A program made the translations under genes and the position numbers. Positions 35,487 to 44,623 of a stretch of 64,000 nucleotides of DNA are shown here, piece after piece. Every line of letters starts with the position of its first letter. Within the stretch, counting starts at the first letter, position 1. This stretch comes from Brevibacterium atlanticum. Lineage in GTDB: Bacteria > Actinomycetota > Actinomycetes > Actinomycetales > Brevibacteriaceae. A model generated the notes under the pieces. The model was not told where the DNA came from, did not search any database, and saw only the letters and a program-made list of their open reading frames with translations. The DNA is taken from NCBI RefSeq assembly GCF_011617245.1, contig NZ_CP050152.1, positions 4,020,503 to 4,084,502 of the forward strand, in the 5' to 3' direction.

Positions 35487-36551
35487 ATGCAGCCGATGAC
35501 TGAGCTCGACGCCGAGACCGTGCGCGACTACTACCGGACGTTCGCCCGCGTCGAGGCCACCGACACGTCCCCGATCTACACTACTTGGGCGGAGGGCGTC
35601 GCGGCCGATGACGAAGTCATCGGCCGGCTCCTCGATCTGCCCCGGCCCAAACGCCAGGCCAACCTCCTTTTCGCGGCGGCGCGCCACCTCGGTGCGGGTG
35701 AGGGGTCCTATGCGGACCTGCGGACGTGGCTGCTCGAGCATTGGGAGGAGGCACGGGAGCTCATGCTCGCTCGCTCAACGCAGACGAATGAGGCAGGCAG
35801 GTGCGCCACCCTCCTGCCGGTGCTGGCCAGGATCGATGGGCCGCTTGCGCTCATCGAGGTCGGAGCTTCGGCCGGGCTGTGCCTCTACCCGGATCGGTAC
35901 AGCTACCGATACACCATCGCCGAGGCGGCCGATCCCTCCACATCCGCGCGCACGACCGGCCCCGATCCTGCCCGAACGATCCAGCTCGATCCGCCGGACG
36001 GGCCGAGCTCCGTGCTCATCGACTGCGAACTGGCCAATGCTTCGGCGCCTCGTGGTCTGCCCGATGTCGCGTGGCGCGCCGGTATCGATCTCAATCCGAT
36101 CGACGTCACCGATGCCTGCGAGCGCGAGTGGCTGCGTTCGCTCGTCTGGCCCGAGCACGATGTTCGGCGCGAACGCCTGATAGCAGCGGCCGCGCTCGTT
36201 GCGAAGGATCCGCCGAGGTTGGTCCGCGGGGATCTGCTCGAGACGATCGAGTCCCTGCTCGCCGAGGTGCCCGCGGGCACCCAGCCGGTCGTGTTCCACA
36301 GTGCGGTGCTCGCGTATGTCGATGCCGAGGCTCGGGCCGAGTTCGCGTCCCTCATGCGATCGCGCGAAGACGTGGTGTGGATCAGCAACGAGGGAGCTCA
36401 GGTGCTGCCGAACATTGGGGCGCAGGTTGAGGCCGGCGTCTCGGGCGGGCACGCCGCCGACGGGCGTTTCGTCCTCGCCGTCGACGGCAAAGCGATCGCT
36501 CTGACCGGCCCGCACGGTCAGACCTATGAAGGGCTGACACCACTCAATTGA
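35487..36551 (+). CDS. DUF2332 family protein
   Basis: A 354-residue soluble protein of the actinobacterial DUF2332 family (NEAGRCATLLPVLARIDGPL, then ALIEVGASAGLCLYPDRYSY). The second motif looks like the S-adenosylmethionine loop of a methyltransferase fold, but no enzyme activity can be claimed. The ATG has AAGGAG upstream. It stands alone between two copies of a 68-bp palindromic repeat. Confidence 0.8.
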   Translation: MQPMTELDAETVRDYYRTFARVEATDTSPIYTTWAEGVAADDEVIGRLLDLPRPKRQANLLFAAARHLGAGEGSYADLRTWLLEHWEEARELMLARSTQTNEAGRCATLLPVLARIDGPLALIEVGASAGLCLYPDRYSYRYTIAEAADPSTSARTTGPDPARTIQLDPPDGPSSVLIDCELANASAPRGLPDVAWRAGIDLNPIDVTDACEREWLRSLVWPEHDVRRERLIAAAALVAKDPPRLVRGDLLETIESLLAEVPAGTQPVVFHSAVLAYVDAEARAEFASLMRSREDVVWISNEGAQVLPNIGAQVEAGVSGGHAADGRFVLAVDGKAIALTGPHGQTYEGLTPLN

Positions 36552-36607
36552 GGCGCTGACTGACCCGACTTCATGGGTGCGGCCCAGGATTCATCGGCGC
36601 CAAGAGG

Positions 36608-36675
36608 CTCGTTCAAGGCGGAGCGCATCTGTCGATAGGTGCACCTTTCGATAGATGCGCTCCGCCTTGATCGAC
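36608..36675. repeat. Palindromic repeat, copy 2 (68 bp), possible terminator
   Basis: An almost perfect palindrome with arms of about 29 bp (TTCAAGGCGGAGCGCATCT and its complement, a few mismatches) centred on GGTGCACC. It lies between the convergent DUF2332 and luciferase-like genes, where it could end transcription from both sides. Same orientation and length as copy 1 at 35357. Confidence 0.78.
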
Positions 36676-36683
36676 GGATGTGC

Positions 36684-37712
36684 CTAAGAGTCAGCCGGCG
36701 TCCACCCGAGCTTCGGGCCGATCTCCGTGGCCAGTTGGTGGAGGATGTGCTTCCAGTCCTCGAGCTCGAACTCGAAGGGCAACTCGAAGAGGTAGTCATC
36801 CGAGGCTTGGAAGGCCGGGTTGGACAGGAGGTAGTCGACGATCTCCTCGGTCGAGCCGAGCAGGTCCAAGGCGATGATCGTGTTCTTCCCGTGGATCTGC
36901 TTCGTCCGCGGGGTTCGCTCCTCCGCGTACTTCCGGTACTTCGCCGCCTGCGTCGGACTCGCTTCATCGGTGGGGACGATGACGCGGGCCAGGCTGACCC
37001 GTCCGCCCCCCTCCCCGAGCGCCCCGCGGTACGTCTCGATCTGGTTGACCTGGTTGAGGGAGAAGTCCTCGATGCCGTCCTCGGCCGAGGTGATGTTGCT
37101 CATCAGCCAGTTCAGGCCGGCCCCACCTGCCCATGCGGCCGAGCGCAGCGACCCTCCCCCGTACCAGAGGCGATCGCTCAGCCCGGGCGCGTGCGGTTCC
37201 ACCCGTTCGGAGTCGATGTCCCCACCGAAGCCCTTGTACTCCGGCTTCTCCCGCACCGAGGCGCCCGCCAGGAGATCGCGCAGACGATCGATTCGCGCGT
37301 AGCTGTAGTCCTCACCGCGCCACCCCTCACCATGGACGATGTCGTTGACCTCCTCAACGAAGGCGGGTGGATGCACGCTCAGCCCGGGCAGAACCCGGCC
37401 TCCGGAGAGCACGTCGGCAACGGCGAGGTCCTCGGCCAGCCGGTAGGGGTTCTCATGCCCGACGGGAATGACCGCGCTGCCGAGGCCGATCCGCTCCGTG
37501 TGCTGAGCCAGTGCGGCGAAATACGCCGCCGGGGACGGCAACCCGTACTGCATGTGCCGCGTGCGGACCCATCCGCTGTCGAGACCGAGTTCCTCGGCGA
37601 AACGGAACAGCTCGATGCCCTCGACCAGACCGCGGGCAGGATCGTCGCGGTCGAAGGGAACGAGGTGGATGAATCCGAGGTGGCCGACTCGGCCGATTGT
37701 CGACGTGCTCAC
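36684..37712 (-). CDS. Luciferase-like (LLM class) flavin-dependent monooxygenase
   Basis: A 342-residue TIM-barrel flavoprotein of the bacterial luciferase superfamily: FRFAEELGLDSGWVRTRHMQ near residue 40, and IGLGSAVIPVGHENPYRLAEDLAV. Such enzymes use reduced flavin and oxygen to oxidise an organic substrate, here unknown. The GTG at 37712 has GGAGAGG upstream, better than a CTC-rich upstream ATG. It is preceded by an inverted repeat and lies downstream of the PucR-like gene on the same strand, with about 107 bases between. Confidence 0.85.
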   Translation of the reverse strand: MSTSTIGRVGHLGFIHLVPFDRDDPARGLVEGIELFRFAEELGLDSGWVRTRHMQYGLPSPAAYFAALAQHTERIGLGSAVIPVGHENPYRLAEDLAVADVLSGGRVLPGLSVHPPAFVEEVNDIVHGEGWRGEDYSYARIDRLRDLLAGASVREKPEYKGFGGDIDSERVEPHAPGLSDRLWYGGGSLRSAAWAGGAGLNWLMSNITSAEDGIEDFSLNQVNQIETYRGALGEGGGRVSLARVIVPTDEASPTQAAKYRKYAEERTPRTKQIHGKNTIIALDLLGSTEEIVDYLLSNPAFQASDDYLFELPFEFELEDWKHILHQLATEIGPKLGWTPADS

Positions 37713-37754
37713 AGTGCCTCTCCTCCGATGCCAGCGAGACATCGTCCGACGATG

Positions 37755-37768
37755 GTTGAACTCTCAAC
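37755..37768. promoter_or_regulatory. Inverted repeat before the luciferase-like gene
   Basis: GTTGA-ACTC-TCAAC, 5-bp perfect arms, next to TATAAG on the minus strand and 43 bases upstream of the GTG at 37712. Possible operator overlapping the promoter. Confidence 0.4.
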
Positions 37769-37819
37769 TTATATCAGGACGAGCTGAACACTCACCGTCA
37801 GATCGTCACACTCGCGCAA

Positions 37820-39103
37820 TCACGCCCACCCGACGACCAGACGGGCCGCCTCGGCGGGGATCGTCGGGTCGAGTCCGGTGAGCTCGGCGAATCGGCGCAG
37901 ACGATTGGCCACGGTGTTGCGATGACAGAAGAGTTCGGCGGCGGACGCCCCGATGCTCCCCGAGTGCAGGTACGCGCGCACGGCCTCGACCAGCCGCTCC
38001 CGCTCGGCCGCCCCGCACCCGGCGAGCGCCTCGTCGACATCGGAGATGACGGAGCTGCCCGCCTCACCGAGCGCACGCGTCGCCAACCTGGCCCACCCGC
38101 GCCGCCACGTCATCGCCCCGTCCTCCCAGGGCCGGAGCACCTCGGCGAGGTCACGGGCGGTCAGCGCCGACCGGCGCAGATGAGCGATCCCGGGCGCGGT
38201 CGCCAAGCCGACCCGCGCCTCGGCGATCCGCTGCTCGCTGCCCTGCGCTCGCGTCCCTGCCGCCCCCGACGAACCCGCGGTACGTGGCCCGGCAGGGCCG
38301 AATCCGTCCGTGGCCGCGGTGAATGCGATGAGCACATCGCCGAGGTGGTGCGTGAAGACCTCGCCGCCCGAGCGTTCGACGTCGGAGACGAGCACCCGCA
38401 GTGCGGAGATGTCGTCCCCGCCGGCGGCGGCGACGAGCAGGGTTGCCGTAGGGTCGATCCCCAGCGCCGAGGCGATCGTGGCCAGCCGTTCCTCGCTCGG
38501 GTCGAGGTCCTGGAACAGTCCCGCGATATAGCCCTGCCGCACCGAGGACACCTCCGCGCGCATCCGCGCGAGCTCGGCCGTATAGGCCTGCTGCACCTGC
38601 GAGACGTATTCGTCGACGGTGGACAGCACGATGCCCGTGTGGCGGATGACGAGTTCCGCGTCGTCCTGGCTCGCCACCCGGGTGAGCACCTCCCACAGCA
38701 CGTTGAAATCGTGCCGGATCGCCGTCATCAGCGCCTCCAGTGGAATGCCCGCCCGGGCTCGGGAGACCCCGACCTCGGTGGAGACTGCCACCGGACCATC
38801 GAAGCCGCCGGCCCGCAGCCCGTCGATGAGAGTGCGGAACGACGACCGCCCGGTGCGACGCAGCTCGGAGACCGGGATCGGCGCGGGATCGTAGCCGGGA
38901 ACGCGGACGACTCGGGTCATGAACCTCTCGGTCAGCTCGTCGATGTCGAGGGCGTCGAGAAGCTCGAGCCAGCGTCGCTCGTCCCCGGGCACGGGTCGAT
39001 CCTGCAGCTGACGGTCTGGCAACTGGCGATCCTGCGATTGCCGCTCCTGCTCCGGCCGACCCCTCCCCTCCCGCTGACCTGCGTCTCCACTCCGTTCGTT
39101 CAT
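37820..39103 (-). CDS. PucR/CdaR-type transcriptional regulator
   Basis: A 427-residue protein. A long N-terminal sensory half is followed by a GGDEF-like central segment and a C-terminal PucR helix-turn-helix (LFCHRNTVANRLRRFAELTG). The family regulates purine, sugar-acid or amino-acid catabolic operons. ATG 39103 was preferred (GGAGGG upstream); GTG 39106 is one codon earlier. The N-terminus (residues 3-30) is a Gln/Asp/Arg-rich repeat of D-R-Q-L units. It is divergent from the MHS-transporter/ThDP/amidohydrolase operon, its probable target. Confidence 0.85.
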   Translation of the reverse strand: MNERSGDAGQREGRGRPEQERQSQDRQLPDRQLQDRPVPGDERRWLELLDALDIDELTERFMTRVVRVPGYDPAPIPVSELRRTGRSSFRTLIDGLRAGGFDGPVAVSTEVGVSRARAGIPLEALMTAIRHDFNVLWEVLTRVASQDDAELVIRHTGIVLSTVDEYVSQVQQAYTAELARMRAEVSSVRQGYIAGLFQDLDPSEERLATIASALGIDPTATLLVAAAGGDDISALRVLVSDVERSGGEVFTHHLGDVLIAFTAATDGFGPAGPRTAGSSGAAGTRAQGSEQRIAEARVGLATAPGIAHLRRSALTARDLAEVLRPWEDGAMTWRRGWARLATRALGEAGSSVISDVDEALAGCGAAERERLVEAVRAYLHSGSIGASAAELFCHRNTVANRLRRFAELTGLDPTIPAEAARLVVGWA

Positions 39104-39120
39104 CACACCCTCCAGAATAT

Positions 39121-39132
39121 GTGCATCTGCAC
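39121..39132. promoter_or_regulatory. Inverted repeat GTGCA-TC-TGCAC in divergent promoter region
   Basis: Perfect 5-bp arms with a 2-base spacer, 17 bases from the regulator start and 115 from the transporter start. Candidate binding site for the PucR-like regulator. Confidence 0.45.
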
Positions 39133-39247
39133 AAGAACGCCCGCGGATTCAGCGGCAAATGCGCCTAGATCAGGACATGTGACACTCGGTAAGGTCGAAT
39201 CCAACCGGTCGACCAGACCGAAACCCCCGGACTCGACGGAGAAGAAC

Positions 39248-40579
39248 ATGAGCGAACAGGACACCACGGCAGCCGCCGAGTTCAACGCCACCACAGAACT
39301 GAGCATCAAGGACGCGAACAAGGTCGCCGCAGGCGCCCTGATCGGCACCGCTCTCGAGTGGTACGACTTCTTCCTCTTCTCGGCCGCGGCGGCACTGGTA
39401 TTCAACGTCCAGTACTTCACCAGCGAGAACGCCACGGCAGCCGCCATGGCCTCCTTCGCCACCTTCGGCGTGGGCCTCGTGGCTCGCCCCATCGGCGGCC
39501 TCATCTTCGGTCGGATGGGCGACAAGATCGGGCGCCGGAAGGTCCTGCTCATCACGATCATCGGCATCGGCGTCGTCACCGGCCTCATCGGTCTGCTGCC
39601 GACCTACGCTGCGATCGGCTTCGCCGCCCCCGCGCTGCTCGTGCTCCTGCGCATCCTGCAGGGACTCTTCGTCGGCGGCGAATGGTCCGGCGCGATGACT
39701 CTGGTCGTCGAGAACGCCCCGCTCCATCTGCGTGCCCGTTACGCCGCGATCCCGCAGATCGGCTCACCGATCGGCACGATCCTGTCCTCCGGCGGCTTCT
39801 TCGTCATGACGCTGGTCTTCTCGCAGGAGAACTTCGACTCCTTCGGTTGGAGGATCCCGTTCCTCGTCGCCCTCCCGCTGCTAGTCGTCGCCATCTACCT
39901 GCGTGCCCGCCTCGAGGAGTCACCCGTCTTCCGTCAGCTCGAGGAGTCCGGCGAGGTCGAGAAGAGCCCGATCCGCACGACCTTCCGCGATTCCTGGAAG
40001 CAGATCATCATCGGCATGGCCGCGGCCCTGCTCGGCGTCGGCGGCTTCTACCTCGTCACCGCGTTCTGCGTCTGGTACGGCGTCAACGTCCTCGGCTACG
40101 ATGACTCCCTCCTCCTGCTCGGCAGCATGGTCGCCGCCGCCGTCGAGATCTTCGCTCTCATCTGGGGCGGTGCTCTGGGTACGAAGTACGGAGCGAGCAA
40201 GGTCATCCTCTGGGGAGGAGTCGCCTCGGCGGTGGTGGCCGTTCCGGCCTTCTTCATGTTCGAGTCCGGTCAGCCGGTCCTCATCGTCATCGCCATGACC
40301 CTGGCCGTGTCCACCCTGTCCCTGCCCTACGCCGCCTCGGGCACCGTGCTCACCGGCCTGTTCCCGGCGACCACCCGCTACACCGGCGTGGGCATGGCGC
40401 AGAACGCGGCCGGCATGCTCTCCGGGTTCATCCCGCTGCTGGCCACGGGCTTCGTCGCCTCGGCCGGCGATCACTGGTGGCCGGCCGCCGCGATGCTCGT
40501 CTTCCTCTCCCTGTTCACCGCCTTCGCCGGACTCATCGCGCCGAGGCTGAGCGTCGACCTCCCCGGCTTCAAGCACTGA
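39248..40579 (+). CDS. MFS transporter, MHS family
   Basis: A 443-residue protein with 12 membrane segments. GALIGTALEWYDFFLFSAAA is the MHS-type first segment and GDKIGRRKVLL the 2-3 loop. It is probably a proton symporter for a carboxylate or amino-acid derivative. ATG 39248 has GGAG upstream; the open frame extends far upstream but without homology. First gene of an apparent operon with a ThDP-dependent enzyme and an M20 amidohydrolase, so it should import their common substrate. It is distinct from the MHS protein at 7078. Confidence 0.87.
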   Translation: MSEQDTTAAAEFNATTELSIKDANKVAAGALIGTALEWYDFFLFSAAAALVFNVQYFTSENATAAAMASFATFGVGLVARPIGGLIFGRMGDKIGRRKVLLITIIGIGVVTGLIGLLPTYAAIGFAAPALLVLLRILQGLFVGGEWSGAMTLVVENAPLHLRARYAAIPQIGSPIGTILSSGGFFVMTLVFSQENFDSFGWRIPFLVALPLLVVAIYLRARLEESPVFRQLEESGEVEKSPIRTTFRDSWKQIIIGMAAALLGVGGFYLVTAFCVWYGVNVLGYDDSLLLLGSMVAAAVEIFALIWGGALGTKYGASKVILWGGVASAVVAVPAFFMFESGQPVLIVIAMTLAVSTLSLPYAASGTVLTGLFPATTRYTGVGMAQNAAGMLSGFIPLLATGFVASAGDHWWPAAAMLVFLSLFTAFAGLIAPRLSVDLPGFKH

Positions 40580-40700
40580 GATCGCGCCGCACTCAGTTCT
40601 CCCGCTCCGAGGCGGCCGCTTCCCCGCATATCGGCAACTCCGCGTGCCGGTATCCGCGCCGCACCCCACCCCGTCCATGACCACCGAAAGGACATCTGCC

Positions 40701-42476
40701 ATGCCGCGTTCCGCCGGTCACCTCATCGTCGACACCCTCGAGGCCGCGGGGGTCGAACGCGTCTACGCGGTCCCCGGCGAGTCCTACCTCGACGTCCTCG
40801 ACGGCCTCTATGACTCGTCCGTCGAGACCGTCGTGTGCCGGCAGGAGGGCGGCGCCGGGTTCATGGCCCTGTCCGAATCCCGCCTGACCGGACGGCCCGG
40901 CATCGCCATGGTCACCCGCGGCCCGGGTGCGGCGAACGCGATGATCTCCCTCCACACCGCGTGGCAGGATGCGACCGCGCTCGTCCTCTTCGTCGGCCTC
41001 GTCCCGATCTCCGACCGATCTCGCGAATCCTTCCAGGAGTTCAGCCTGTCCGGATGGTTCTCCTCGACGACGAAGCGCGTGTTCACGATCGATGACGAGC
41101 ACCGCGCCGGCGAGCTCACCGCTGAAGCACTGCGCATCGCAGCATCGGGTCGCCCCGGCCCCGTCGTCGTCGGTCTGCCCGAGGACGTCCTCGTCCGCCT
41201 CACCGAGGCACCGGTGCCTACCCGCGCCGAGGTGGCCCCGCCGACCCCGGCCACCACTGAGATCGAATCGCTGACCGCCCGCATCGCCGCAGCCGAGCGT
41301 CCCGCGTTCGTCCTCGGCGGCGACGGCTGGCAGTCCGGATGCGGGCGTTCGCTGGGTGAGTGGGCCGCCTCGGCGGGGATCCCGATCTTCTGCGACTGGC
41401 GGGCCTACGATGCGCTGCCGCATTCCTCGCCCGCGTGGGCCGGGTGGCTCGGCTACGGCCGTGCCGATGTCGTGGCAGCCGGTTTCGCCGAGGCGGACCT
41501 GCTGGTCTTCGTCGGCTGCACCCGATCCGATGTGGCCAGCGACGGGTACACGATCGGCTTCGACGCCGAGACCGTGATCGTCACCGGCGATCCCGAGGCC
41601 AAGCAGCATGCCGGCCGCATCGATCAGCAGATCCTCGCCTCACCGCTCACCTTCACCGAGGCGCTGACCAGCATCGATGCCGGTTCCGCGCGGGGTGCGC
41701 GGACAGACGAATGGATGCGGGAACGTGCCGCGATCCAGTCCCGGTTCGCCGCCCATCGCCCCGACGCCGAGGCGGGTGCGGGCTCAGTGGCCGCCAGCGA
41801 GGCAGGTACGGACGTACCTGCGGAACCGGGCTCGACACATCCCGGCGTCGACCTCGGGGTGGCTTTCGGGATCCTCGATGACCGCCTCGGCGGGGACGCG
41901 ATCCTCACCTATGGGGCAGGCAATGCGACGATCTGGGGTCACCGGTTCATCCGCCACAACGAGCCGGCCAGCCTCGTCGGTGCTCGCAATGGGGCGATGG
42001 GCCTCGCGGTCCCGGCCGCGGTGGCCGCCTCCCTGGCGTTCCCGAATCGCCGGGCAGTCGCGATCTGCGGCGACGGGGACTTCCTCATGAACGGTCAGGA
42101 GATCGCCACGGCCTTCGCCCACGGCGGGAAGCCGCTCATCATCGTCATCGACAACGGCGTGTACGGCACGATCGTGTCCCACCAGGAGAACCACTATCCG
42201 GGCCGGCCCTCGGGCACACGGATGGTCAACCCGGACTTCGCGACCTGGATGTCAGCGTTCGATGCCCGGTCCGGAGCCGCCTCGGCGAGGTCGACGGCGG
42301 ACGACGCCGCTTCGTCCTCAAGGGCCACAGGCATGACCGGCCACGGCGAACGCGTTGAGACCACCGCGGATTTCGAGCCCGCACTCGAGCGCGCTCTGGC
42401 CCACGACGGGCCGGCGCTCATCCACGTCCTCGTCGACCCGGAGACGATGCCCCCGGCCGGCGACGAAACCTCCTGA
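40701..42476 (+). CDS. Thiamine-diphosphate-dependent enzyme, acetolactate synthase-like
   Basis: A 591-residue three-domain ThDP enzyme. The N-terminal pyrimidine-binding domain has VVCRQEGGAGFMA with the catalytic glutamate, and the C-terminal diphosphate-binding motif is GDGDFLMNGQEIATAF...DN. It resembles acetolactate synthase and 2-keto-acid decarboxylases. Glyoxylate carboligase is disfavoured because that enzyme lacks this glutamate. A Ser/Ala/Arg-rich insert near residues 530-555 is unusual. The start MPRSAGHL follows AAAGGA; an ATG 8 codons upstream is possible. It lies between an MHS carrier and an amidohydrolase, suggesting degradation of an imported acyl-amino or ureido compound through a 2-keto acid; the substrate is unknown. 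Confidence 0.82.
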   Translation: MPRSAGHLIVDTLEAAGVERVYAVPGESYLDVLDGLYDSSVETVVCRQEGGAGFMALSESRLTGRPGIAMVTRGPGAANAMISLHTAWQDATALVLFVGLVPISDRSRESFQEFSLSGWFSSTTKRVFTIDDEHRAGELTAEALRIAASGRPGPVVVGLPEDVLVRLTEAPVPTRAEVAPPTPATTEIESLTARIAAAERPAFVLGGDGWQSGCGRSLGEWAASAGIPIFCDWRAYDALPHSSPAWAGWLGYGRADVVAAGFAEADLLVFVGCTRSDVASDGYTIGFDAETVIVTGDPEAKQHAGRIDQQILASPLTFTEALTSIDAGSARGARTDEWMRERAAIQSRFAAHRPDAEAGAGSVAASEAGTDVPAEPGSTHPGVDLGVAFGILDDRLGGDAILTYGAGNATIWGHRFIRHNEPASLVGARNGAMGLAVPAAVAASLAFPNRRAVAICGDGDFLMNGQEIATAFAHGGKPLIIVIDNGVYGTIVSHQENHYPGRPSGTRMVNPDFATWMSAFDARSGAASARSTADDAASSSRATGMTGHGERVETTADFEPALERALAHDGPALIHVLVDPETMPPAGDETS

Positions 42477-42589
42477 CACCCCACCCCGCCCCTCCGGGCG
42501 GCCCCACACGACACCGGCTATGCCGGCGCCGCACCCCTCCCCACAGCCGCGGACTCCCCCTCCGCGACAGCACCGCGAAAGGACCCACC

Positions 42590-43855
42590 ATGACCACTGC
42601 AGCCTCTCTCATCAGCGCCGACCACAAAGCCGATTTCCTCGCTGACTGGGCCGTGCACTCGCGTTTCGGTGCCGTCGAGGGCACGAACGGCGTCGATCGG
42701 CAGGCAGCGAGCGAGGCCGACGGTCAGCAGCGGAAATGGTTCGCCGACCTGCTCGAGCAGCATGGTTTCAGCGTCCACCGGGATGCCATCGGCAACCAGT
42801 TCGGGCTCCTCGAACTCGTCCCCGGCGCCCCCTACGTGCTCACCGGCTCGCACATGGATTCGCAGCCGACGGCCGGGCGCTTCGACGGCGCCTATGGGGT
42901 CATGGCGTCGGCCCACGCGTGCTTCGCTGTGGCCGACGAACTGCGCGCGGACCCGACGAAGGCGCGGTTCAACCTCGCCGTGGTCAACTGGTTCAACGAG
43001 GAGGGTTCGCGGTTCAAGCCATCGATGATGGGCAGCAACGTCTTCACCGGCAAGGCCGAACTCGAGGCGGCTCTGACCACCCGCGATGCGGCCGGGACCA
43101 CCGTCGCCGAAGCCCTCGATGCGTTGGGCGAGCGCGGGGATTTCACCGCCCCGGACATCGCCTCCTATGCGGAGATCCACGTCCAACAGGGGCGCAGCAT
43201 GGAAGAAGACGGGGTGACGATCGGCCTGGTCAACGCCACATGGGCGGCGCATAAGTACGAGTTCAGAGTCACCGGGGCGCAGGCCCACAGCGGGTCGACC
43301 CTCATGTCCGACCGGCAGGACGCCCTCCTCGGGGCGGCCCGTCTCGTCGTCGCTGCGCGTGAACTCGTCGATGACTTCGAGCCCGGTGCGCTGCACACCG
43401 CGTGCGGTCAGCTCACCGTGTACCCGAACTCACCGGTCGTCGTCGCCAGCGAGGTCAGCCTGCTCCTCGATCTGCGGTCGCCCAGCGCCGAGGTGATCGC
43501 CGCCGCCCATGATTCGCTCATGGCCACGATCGCCCAGGTGAGCGAGGACGATCGGGTTGAAATCGAGATCGTTGCCGAGCACAGCTGGGATCAGAACCCG
43601 TACTCCGAGGACGGGGTCGAGCTGGCACGATCAGCCGCGGATGACCTGGGGCTCACCTCGGCGCGGGTGATGACCGTGGCCGGCCATGACTCGACGAACA
43701 TGAAGGATCAGGTGCCCACCGTCATGCTCTTCATCCCCAGCGTCGACGGGATCTCGCACAGCCTCGCTGAGTTCACGAAGGACGAAGACCTCGTCTCCGG
43801 CCTCCATCACCTCACCGAGGTGGTCCGACGCCTGGCAGCCGGTGCACTGAACTGA
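42590..43855 (+). CDS. M20-family amidohydrolase (hydantoinase/carbamoylase type)
   Basis: A 421-residue zinc peptidase-fold enzyme. The metal ligands are visible as GSHMDSQPTAGRFDGAYG (His, Asp), WFNEEGSRF (Glu), EIHVQQGRSME (His) and SHSLAEF (His near the end). The central dimerisation domain follows HVQQG. The family includes N-carbamoyl-L-amino-acid hydrolases, beta-ureidopropionase and allantoate amidohydrolase, and the QQGR/QEGSRF-type motifs place it there rather than with peptidase T. The start ATG follows CGAAAGGACC. It is the third gene after the MHS carrier and ThDP enzyme, 113 bases after the latter. Confidence 0.87.
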   Translation: MTTAASLISADHKADFLADWAVHSRFGAVEGTNGVDRQAASEADGQQRKWFADLLEQHGFSVHRDAIGNQFGLLELVPGAPYVLTGSHMDSQPTAGRFDGAYGVMASAHACFAVADELRADPTKARFNLAVVNWFNEEGSRFKPSMMGSNVFTGKAELEAALTTRDAAGTTVAEALDALGERGDFTAPDIASYAEIHVQQGRSMEEDGVTIGLVNATWAAHKYEFRVTGAQAHSGSTLMSDRQDALLGAARLVVAARELVDDFEPGALHTACGQLTVYPNSPVVVASEVSLLLDLRSPSAEVIAAAHDSLMATIAQVSEDDRVEIEIVAEHSWDQNPYSEDGVELARSAADDLGLTSARVMTVAGHDSTNMKDQVPTVMLFIPSVDGISHSLAEFTKDEDLVSGLHHLTEVVRRLAAGALN

Positions 43856-43936
43856 GGGCGCGCGAGGTATTCTCGTACTCACTGAGCCTCCTGGAGGCAG
43901 AAAGGGCGTGGCTCGCGAACCGAGTCCGGGGTCCCC

Positions 43937-44566
43937 ATGACTGACAAGGTCGACTTCAAGAAGACACTCGACAGCTACCGTGCTCCGCGTGACACGTTCC
44001 GCATCGTCGACGTTCCCGAGTTGCAGTACCTCATGATCGACGGTCACGGCGACCCGAACACTTCGTCGGCCTACACGGACGCCCTCGCCTCGCTGTATCC
44101 CGTCGCCTACAGACTCAAGTTCATCAGCAGACGAGAGCTCGAGCGCGATTACGTTGTTCCCCCGCTCGAGGGCCTGTGGTGGGCAGACGATATGGATGCC
44201 TTCAGCGTCTCGCGCGACAAATCCCAGTGGGATTGGACAATGATGCTCATGGTTCCCGACTGGCTCGACCCCGCCGCATTTCGCAACGCGGTCGACCAGG
44301 CTGGAGCGAAGAACCCACCCGTCCGACTGGACGATGTCCGTCTCGAAACGCTGTCGGAGGGGCGTTGCGTACAGACGCTCCACCTCGGCTCGTTCGATGA
44401 CGAGGGACCCGTGCTGGAGAGAATGCACCGAGAGTTCATACCCGAGCACGACCTGCGCGAGACCGGCAAGCACCACGAGATCTACTTCAGCGACTTCCGC
44501 AAGGTGACCCCCGACAAGCTGCGCACCGTGCTGCGCCAGCCCGTCGGCGACTTACCCGCAACCTAG
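43937..44566 (+). CDS. GyrI-like small-molecule-binding domain protein
   Basis: A 209-residue soluble protein of the stand-alone GyrI-like family (FRIVDVPELQYLMIDGHGDP, then PPLEGLWWADDMDAF). The SHS2 domain of these proteins binds or hydrolyses small toxic molecules. There is no DNA-binding domain here. It appears to be a single gene followed by a small hairpin. Confidence 0.8.
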   Translation: MTDKVDFKKTLDSYRAPRDTFRIVDVPELQYLMIDGHGDPNTSSAYTDALASLYPVAYRLKFISRRELERDYVVPPLEGLWWADDMDAFSVSRDKSQWDWTMMLMVPDWLDPAAFRNAVDQAGAKNPPVRLDDVRLETLSEGRCVQTLHLGSFDDEGPVLERMHREFIPEHDLRETGKHHEIYFSDFRKVTPDKLRTVLRQPVGDLPAT

Positions 44567-44590
44567 ACCTGTCGGTATGGCCACTCACCA

Positions 44591-44607
44591 CCTGCTCATC
44601 GAGCAGG
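44591..44607. terminator. Hairpin between convergent genes
   Basis: CCTGCTC-ATC-GAGCAGG, 7-bp stem and 3-base loop, 24 bases after the GyrI-like stop and 16 bases before the convergent gene's stop. Probable bidirectional terminator, short stem. Confidence 0.45.
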
Positions 44608-44623
44608 CCCGGTAGACAACCTC

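Noticed and set aside
40701-42476. Assignment of the ThDP enzyme as glyoxylate carboligase in an allantoin pathway
   Set aside because: That enzyme lacks the catalytic glutamate that is clearly present here (RQEGGAGF), and no other allantoin genes are nearby.
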